A stretch of DNA of 34,230 bases from Oscillospiraceae bacterium. Lineage in GTDB: Bacteria > Bacillota > Clostridia > Oscillospirales > Ruminococcaceae. Position numbers and translations under genes: made by a program. Location: positions 1-34,230 of the forward strand of contig JAFQTW010000042.1 of NCBI GenBank assembly GCA_017408855.1, given 5' to 3'. Of this stretch, positions 29,660 through 34,230 are shown in pieces; position 1 is the first letter of the stretch, and each line of letters opens with the position of its first letter. A model generated the notes under the pieces. It worked only from the letters and a program-made list of their open reading frames with translations, had not been told where the DNA came from and did no database searches.

Positions 29660-31285
29660 ATGAAAGTTCTGGTACTGGGCGGCGTTGCGGCAGGCACCAA
29701 GATCGCGGCAAAGCTGATGCGTGAGGACCGCGGCAACGAGGTGACCATCCTCAACAAGGGCGAAAACATCTCCTATGCGGGATGCGGTCTTCCGTATTAT
29801 GTCGGTCATGTGATCGAGCGGCAGGACGAGCTGATCGTCAACACCCCCGAAAAATATGAAAAACTCACCGGCGTCAAGGTCCTTACCGGCACCGAAGCGG
29901 TCAAAGTGGACCCGGCGGGCAAAACCGTCACCGCCAAAAACCTTGCGAGCGGCGAAGAGACCGTTTACCCTTACGACAAGCTGGTCATTGCGGTGGGCGC
30001 TTCGGCGGCGAAGCCTCCCATCGAGGGCGTGGACAAGGAAAACGTCTTTGTCATGCGTACCCCTGCCGATGCCATCCGGCTGCGCGCGCTGGTAGACGGC
30101 GGCGAGATCAAACGGGCGGTGGTGGTCGGCGGCGGCTACATCGGTCTGGAGATCGCCGAAAATCTGAAAGCGATGGGGGTAAAACCCTTTGTTCTGGATA
30201 TGGCGCCCCACATCCTGCAGCCGGGCTTTGATCCGGAGATGGCAGAGTATGTGGAGAGTAAGCTTCTCGAAGCGGGCATCCCCACCGTGACCGGCGTGAC
30301 GGTCACCGCCATCGAGGGCGGCGAAAAAGCCGAAAAGGTGCTGACCTCCAAAAAGCCCTATAAAGCGGATCTGGTGGTGCTGGCGGCGGGCATCCGTCCC
30401 AACACCGATTTTCTGGCGGACACCGGAATCGAGATGATCCGCGGCGCCATCGTCACCGATGAGATGGGCCGCACCAGTCTGCCGGACGTTTACGCCGCCG
30501 GCGACTGTGCCATGGTGAAAAACGCCATCACCGGCGAGGCGGCCTATTCCCCCATGGGAAGCACCGCCAACATTGCGGGACGTGCCATCGCCCAGAACAT
30601 GATGGGAAAAGACCTTCCGTATCGGGGCGTTTTGGGAACGGCAGTCTGCAAACTGCCCGGCATCAACGTGGGGCGGACCGGTCTGACCGTGGAAATGGCA
30701 AAACAGGCGGGCTTTGATCCCGAGAGCGTGATCACCGTGGTGGACGACAAGGCCCATTACTACGAGGGCGCTTCGACCTTTGTGATCAAGATGATCGCCG
30801 ACCGAAAAACCGAACGTCTTTTGGGCGTTCAGGTCATCGGCTCCGGCGCGGTGGACAAGATCGTGGATATCGCGGTCACCGGCATCACCCTGAAAGGGAC
30901 TCTGCGCGATCTGGCAGACATGGATCTTGCTTACGCACCGCCTTTCTCCACCGCCATCCATCCCTTCGAGCATACCCTCAACGTGCTGCGCAACAAGCTG
31001 GCGGGTGTTTTTGAGACCATCACCCCCGCAGAGTTTTTAGAAGGCAAAGCCGAAGGCTACCGCATCATCGACACCTGCCTGATCCCCTCCATCGAGGGCG
31101 TGCCCTATGTGGAGATGACCGAGGTCAACGGTCCTGTGGCTGGGCTGGACCCGGAAGAAAAGCTGCTTTTGGTCTGCAACAAGGGCAAACGGGCCTATCT
31201 TTTGCATAACCGGCTGAAATATTACGGATATAAAAACACCCGCGTTCTCGAAGGCGGCATCACCTTCAACGACGTAGAAGCCTGA
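29660..31285 (+). CDS. CoA-disulfide reductase / NADH-dependent persulfide reductase with C-terminal rhodanese domain
   Basis: A 541-residue fusion. The N-terminal FAD/NAD(P)H oxidoreductase (1 to about 440) has GGVAAGTKIAAK, the active-site cysteine C42 in ISYAGCGLPYY, VVGGGYIGLEIAEN, and the FAD motif VYAAGDCA. The C-terminal rhodanese domain (about 455-541) has the persulfide-accepting cysteine C506 in LVCNKGKRAYL. Such fusions reduce CoA disulfide, CoA-persulfide or polysulfide, releasing sulfide. It is 23 nt before a siroheme sulfite reductase gene, so the pair probably handles reduced-sulfur species in the cytoplasm. Confidence 0.93.
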   Translation: MKVLVLGGVAAGTKIAAKLMREDRGNEVTILNKGENISYAGCGLPYYVGHVIERQDELIVNTPEKYEKLTGVKVLTGTEAVKVDPAGKTVTAKNLASGEETVYPYDKLVIAVGASAAKPPIEGVDKENVFVMRTPADAIRLRALVDGGEIKRAVVVGGGYIGLEIAENLKAMGVKPFVLDMAPHILQPGFDPEMAEYVESKLLEAGIPTVTGVTVTAIEGGEKAEKVLTSKKPYKADLVVLAAGIRPNTDFLADTGIEMIRGAIVTDEMGRTSLPDVYAAGDCAMVKNAITGEAAYSPMGSTANIAGRAIAQNMMGKDLPYRGVLGTAVCKLPGINVGRTGLTVEMAKQAGFDPESVITVVDDKAHYYEGASTFVIKMIADRKTERLLGVQVIGSGAVDKIVDIAVTGITLKGTLRDLADMDLAYAPPFSTAIHPFEHTLNVLRNKLAGVFETITPAEFLEGKAEGYRIIDTCLIPSIEGVPYVEMTEVNGPVAGLDPEEKLLLVCNKGKRAYLLHNRLKYYGYKNTRVLEGGITFNDVEA

Positions 31286-31308
31286 TCGAAAGGAAAGAGG
31301 TAACGACT

Positions 31309-32259
31309 ATGGCATGCACCATCAAACCCGAAGAGATCAAACGTGTCAAAGGTCTCGGATTTTTGAACAACCGCGGCACCGATCTGTTTAACGGACGCAT
31401 CATCACCGTGAACGGCAAGATCACCGCCGAGCAGACCAAGGTCATCGCCGAGGCTGCCGAGAAATTCGGCTGCGGCGAGGTGGAGTTCACCGCCCGTATG
31501 ACGGTGGAGATCCGCGGCATCCATTTTGACAACATCGAGCCTTTCAGAGAGTATATCGCCAAGGCGGGACTCATCACCGGCGGTACCGGCAGTCTGGTCC
31601 GTCCCGTGGTTTCCTGCAAAGGCACCACCTGCCAGTACGGACTGTATGACACCTTCGCCCTGTCCGAGAAGATCCACGAGCGGTTCTATCTGGGCTATCA
31701 CACCGTCCGGCTGCCTCACAAGTTTAAGATCGCCACCGGCGGCTGCCCCAACAACTGCGTGAAGCCCGACCTCAACGATCTGGGCATCGTGGGTCAGCTG
31801 ATCCCCAATTTTGACGAGGATATGTGCAACGGCTGCAAAAAGTGTCAGGTGGAAACGGCCTGCCCCATGAAGGCGGCTGTGATGGAAGATGGCGAGCTGA
31901 CCATCGACGAGAGCATCTGCAACAACTGCGGACGCTGCGTGGGCAAATGTCCCTTCGATGCCATCGAGGACGGCACCCCCGGCTTTAAAGTGTACATCGG
32001 CGGCAGATGGGGTAAGAAGGTCTCCCACGGACAGCCTCTGTCCAAGATCTTTACTTCCGAAGAGGAAGTGCTCAACGTAGTGGAAAAAGCTATCCTGCTC
32101 TTTAGAGAACAGGGTCAGACCGGCGAGCGCTTTGCCGACACCATCGCCCGCATCGGCTTTGCCGAGGTGGAAAAACAGCTGCTGGCCGACGACATCCTGG
32201 CCAGAAAAGAAGAGATCCTGGCAGCGCCTTTGCATCTGGCCGGCGGCGCTACCTGCTAA
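31309..32259 (+). CDS. Siroheme/4Fe-4S sulfite (or nitrite) reductase with two ferredoxin clusters
   Basis: A 316-residue protein. The siroheme-4Fe4S site is built from C103, C108 (SCKGTTCQYG) and C146, C150 (GGCPNNC). An inserted ferredoxin domain holds C173/C176/C179/C185 and C204/C207/C210/C214, two 4Fe-4S clusters. The layout fits the small assimilatory-type or AsrC-like sulfite reductases of anaerobes. No AsrA/AsrB partner is present. It shares a transcript with the CoA-disulfide reductase, and GAAAGGAAAGAGG precedes its ATG. Sulfite is the likely substrate, nitrite cannot be excluded. Confidence 0.9.
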   Translation: MACTIKPEEIKRVKGLGFLNNRGTDLFNGRIITVNGKITAEQTKVIAEAAEKFGCGEVEFTARMTVEIRGIHFDNIEPFREYIAKAGLITGGTGSLVRPVVSCKGTTCQYGLYDTFALSEKIHERFYLGYHTVRLPHKFKIATGGCPNNCVKPDLNDLGIVGQLIPNFDEDMCNGCKKCQVETACPMKAAVMEDGELTIDESICNNCGRCVGKCPFDAIEDGTPGFKVYIGGRWGKKVSHGQPLSKIFTSEEEVLNVVEKAILLFREQGQTGERFADTIARIGFAEVEKQLLADDILARKEEILAAPLHLAGGATC

Positions 32260-32282
32260 AAGAAAACAGGAAAAACAAAAGC

Positions 32283-32311
32283 AAAAGCGGGACATTTTGT
32301 CCCGCTTTTTT
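32283..32311 (+). terminator. Terminator of the sulfur operon
   Basis: AAAAGCGGGACA-ttt-TGTCCCGCTTTTT, a 12-bp stem and a T-run, 24 bp behind the sulfite reductase stop. Confidence 0.93.
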
Positions 32312-32385
32312 GAATAAAAACCGATTTCCTCCGCATAGGATGTGGCAGGACCGGCAAAGTCCGGGAAAAAGGGGAGGGATCGGTT

Positions 32386-32646
32386 TTGAAAGGGATGCCG
32401 GAAGAACGGGCGGTAGCGCTGGGCCTTTATATGATAGAAAACGGGGCAACAGTCCGCTCGGCAGCCAAAGCCTTTCGCATCAGCAAGTCCACCGTGCACA
32501 AGGATGTGACCCAGCGGCTGCGAAAGATGGATCCGACGCTGTACCGGCAGGTCAAGGCGCTGCTGGATCAGAATAAGCAGGAACGGCACATCCGCGGCGG
32601 GGCGGCGACAAAGGAAAAATACGCCCAAAAGAAGAAAAAAGCATGA
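32386..32646 (+). CDS. spoIIID: Sporulation transcriptional regulator SpoIIID
   Basis: An 86-residue DNA-binding protein that switches mother-cell gene expression late in sporulation. The helix-turn-helix covers TVRSAAKAFRISKSTVHKDVTQRL (about 22-45), and the conserved HIRGGAATKEKY near the end is the second DNA-binding region. The TTG start at 32386 has GGGGAGGG 7 nt upstream; the ATG 9 nt later is too far from it. The -10/-35 region was not clear; mother-cell sigma-E control is usual in the family. A SpoIIQ-like M23 gene lies 1.1 kb away. Confidence 0.94.
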   Translation: MKGMPEERAVALGLYMIENGATVRSAAKAFRISKSTVHKDVTQRLRKMDPTLYRQVKALLDQNKQERHIRGGAATKEKYAQKKKKA

Positions 32647-32675
32647 AAAAACGCACCGGTTTCGGTGCGTTTTTC
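32646..32675. terminator. Bidirectional terminator between spoIIID and yitT
   Basis: CGCACC/GGTGCG stem with A-run before and T-run after; works for both convergent genes. Confidence 0.85.
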
Positions 32676-32681
32676 TTTGTT

Positions 32682-33548
32682 TTACCGGTATTCCTTGCTC
32701 AGGGAAAAGCCCCGTCCCCGAACCTCGCTGACCGAGCTGACCGTTAAAAAGGCGGTGGGGTCGATCTCCGACACCATCCGGGTCAGACGGGGCAGCTCTC
32801 TGCCCGAGATCACGGTCAGCACCATCAGCCCCTGTTTGCGCTGGTAGCCGCCCTCGGACTGCACGAGGGTGGTGCTGCGGTCTAATTTTTGGATGATCAT
32901 CCGGTTGATCTCTTCGTATTTTTCGCTGACGATCTTTACCTGCGTGCGGGACTGTCCCATCATCAGCACCTTGTCCAGAACGAGGGTGTAGATGAGAACC
33001 AGCAAAATGCCGTAAAGCACCTGCTCCCGGTCGGCAAAGAGCATCTGCAGCAGAAGGATGGTAAAGTCGAAAGCGTACATGGTCACCGAAACGGAAAGCC
33101 CCAGCTTTTTCTTCAGCACCAAAGGCGGAATGTCCATGCCGCCGGTGGAAGCCCCTGCCCGGATGACGATGCCGATGGAAATGCCGATCAAAAGGCCGGC
33201 GTACAAAGCGCACAGCAGCTTGTCGTCGGTCATCTGTGACAGCTGCGGGACCGACTCGAACAGCCGCAGAACGGCAGGATAGCAAAAGGTGCTGATCAGG
33301 GTGGTCATGGCAAATTTTTTGCCCAGCACCCACCATCCCAGCAGGAACATGAGGATGTTGAACACCGACACGAAGGTGGCTACCGGCAGGGAAAAGCGGT
33401 GGAAGAACAAAAGCGCCAGTCCCGTGGTGCCGCCGGTGATGAGACCGCCGGGCAGGATGAACATGGTCACCGCCAAAGCGTACAGGGCGTTGCCGAAGAG
33501 GATCAGCAGAATGTTGGAAAGCTGTTTCAAAAGAGTGTGTCGGTTCAA
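32682..33548 (-). CDS. YitT family membrane protein (DUF161/DUF2179)
   Basis: A 288-residue protein. About five hydrophobic segments (residues about 5-195, with PGGLITGGTTGLALL and GASTGGMDI, both family marks) are followed by a cytosolic DUF2179 domain (about 205-285). The function of YitT proteins is not known. The TTG at 33548 is chosen because AAAGGATGA is 8 nt upstream; an ATG 9 nt further up (33557) lies directly against AAAGG and is less likely. Confidence 0.87.
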   Translation of the reverse strand: MNRHTLLKQLSNILLILFGNALYALAVTMFILPGGLITGGTTGLALLFFHRFSLPVATFVSVFNILMFLLGWWVLGKKFAMTTLISTFCYPAVLRLFESVPQLSQMTDDKLLCALYAGLLIGISIGIVIRAGASTGGMDIPPLVLKKKLGLSVSVTMYAFDFTILLLQMLFADREQVLYGILLVLIYTLVLDKVLMMGQSRTQVKIVSEKYEEINRMIIQKLDRSTTLVQSEGGYQRKQGLMVLTVISGRELPRLTRMVSEIDPTAFLTVSSVSEVRGRGFSLSKEYR

Positions 33549-33597
33549 AAGAATCATCCTTTCAAGCTGCCGTGATAATGGACTAAAGGGCAAAAAG

Positions 33598-33628
33598 AAA
33601 AAGCAGACCGAAGATCAGTCTGCTTTTT
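33598..33628 (-). terminator. Terminator of the short transcript behind the M23 gene
   Basis: AAAAAGCAGAC/GTCTGCTTTTT, followed on the minus strand by CTTTTTG. The stop codon of a 30-codon frame lies in its stem. Confidence 0.85.
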
Positions 33629-33705
33629 TGTTTTGATTCGGTTGGATTTTCATCTCCATCCGCCCTTTGTTTCGCGATTCAAAGCGGTACAGTGCCCGCA
33701 AATCC

Positions 33706-33734
33706 ATGCTATCACTTTCGCGGACGAAAGTCAA
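33706..33734 (-). promoter_or_regulatory. Promoter with an operator in its spacer
   Basis: Minus-strand TTGACT, 17 bp, TAGCAT. The spacer is filled by the inverted repeat ACTTTCG-cgga-CGAAAGT (33714-33731 read on the plus strand). Transcription would start near 33699 and stop at 33598, an RNA of about 100 nt. A frame of up to 30 codons ends at 33615, but its ATG lies before the predicted start, so the product may be a small RNA or a peptide of about 12-14 residues. Confidence 0.55.
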
Positions 33735-33738
33735 TCCC

Positions 33739-34230
33739 TTAATCTGCCGATTCCAAAAATCCCAGCCGCAAAAGGGGATCGACCCGCACCCCGTCCTCGA
33801 ACAGCTCAAAGTGCAGATGGCTTTCCAGAGCGGTCTCGGCAAGGACCGAACCGGCCAGGGTGCCCAGGGGGTCGCCCACCAGAACATTTTGTCCTTCGGC
33901 GACCGAAAGATCAGGCTCCAGACCGCAGTAGCGGCTGAGCAGTCCGTTGGGATGGGTCAGCTCCACCACCGTGCCCCACATGGGATCCTGCTTGACCGCC
34001 GAAACGGTGCCGTTTGCCGCCGCCAGAACAGGCGTTCCCGCTTCGGCACGGATGTCGATGCCGTTGTGGGTGTGCCATTTCTGCAAAGTCTCGTCCAGCA
34101 CCAACGTATCACCGGAAAAATGACCGAACACCACCCCGTTCACCGGCAAAAGATAGGAAGAGACGTCGGATACGGGCGATGCGGCATCCACCGCGGGCTC
34201 GGCAGAAGGCGCCTGCGAGGGCGCATCCGC
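33739..34230 (-). CDS. M23 family metallopeptidase, SpoIIQ-like (5' end outside the window)
   Basis: The last 164 residues are seen; the frame runs off the right edge through an alanine/proline-rich linker. The LytM domain has HNGID (the HxxxD zinc motif), a GTPVLAAANGTVSAVK strand, and HLHFEL (HxH), so all zinc ligands are kept. In Bacillus SpoIIQ the first motif is degraded, but in clostridia SpoIIQ keeps it. The position beside spoIIID fits the spoIID-spoIIQ-spoIIID order of clostridia. A peptidoglycan hydrolase of other function is the alternative. Confidence 0.75.
   Translation of the reverse strand, partial: ADAPSQAPSAEPAVDAASPVSDVSSYLLPVNGVVFGHFSGDTLVLDETLQKWHTHNGIDIRAEAGTPVLAAANGTVSAVKQDPMWGTVVELTHPNGLLSRYCGLEPDLSVAEGQNVLVGDPLGTLAGSVLAETALESHLHFELFEDGVRVDPLLRLGFLESAD

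Overview
The window looks like a chromosome segment of an endospore-forming, GC-rich Firmicute, most likely of the order Oscillospirales (Clostridium cluster IV). The reasons are the Noc/ParA/ParB/RsmG/MnmG/MnmE cluster with two parS sites, spoIIID beside a SpoIIQ-like M23 gene, strong AGGAGG ribosome binding sites with frequent GTG/TTG starts, consensus sigma-A promoters, and a QueT gene behind what looks like a preQ1 riboswitch. No phage, insertion sequence or CRISPR array is visible. The genus cannot be fixed from the sequence alone.

Layout. 1-700: a gene-free block of tandem palindromic repeats. 700-2200 (-): two GNAT acetyltransferases and a Nudix hydrolase. 2341-3835 (+): a CPBP membrane protease and tadA. 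3836-4407: a non-coding stretch with a probable small RNA carrying an anti-Shine-Dalgarno-like tract, a cluster of TTTTCCAC motifs, a terminator and a repeat copy. 4408-6087 (-): prmA-rsmE. 6227-8127 (+): a threonine-aldolase-family enzyme, then riboswitch-queT. 8181-12086 (-): an operon of a fructoselysine-kinase-like PfkB enzyme and two tandem amidohydrolase-YjbQ pairs, split by a triple repeat array. 12386-13820 (-): a cyclophilin lipoprotein and an orphan ABC ATPase. 13880-14069 (-): tRNA-Glu and tRNA-Met. 14184-21769 (-): the origin-region cluster mnmE-mnmG-rsmG-noc-parA-parB plus an acyl-ACP thioesterase. 21985-22455 (+): mgsA. 22564-25266 (-): MATE, marR, degV. 25373-26257 (+): lysR. 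26258-26786: an unassigned structured element and a promoter. 26787-29480 (+): a FecBCD-type importer. 29660-32259 (+): a sulfur redox pair. 32386-32646 (+): spoIIID. 32682-34230 (-): yitT and a truncated M23 gene.

How it works together. Most of the window is housekeeping: translation (tadA, rsmE, prmA, mnmE/G, rsmG, tRNAs, queT) and chromosome segregation (noc, parAB, parS). The accessory parts that deserve attention are the duplicated amidohydrolase-YjbQ operon headed by a FrlD-like kinase, the CoA-disulfide reductase/rhodanese fusion paired with a siroheme sulfite reductase, the candidate small RNA behind tadA, the structured element at 26388-26556, and a modular family of short palindromic repeats that repeatedly sits directly behind stop codons.
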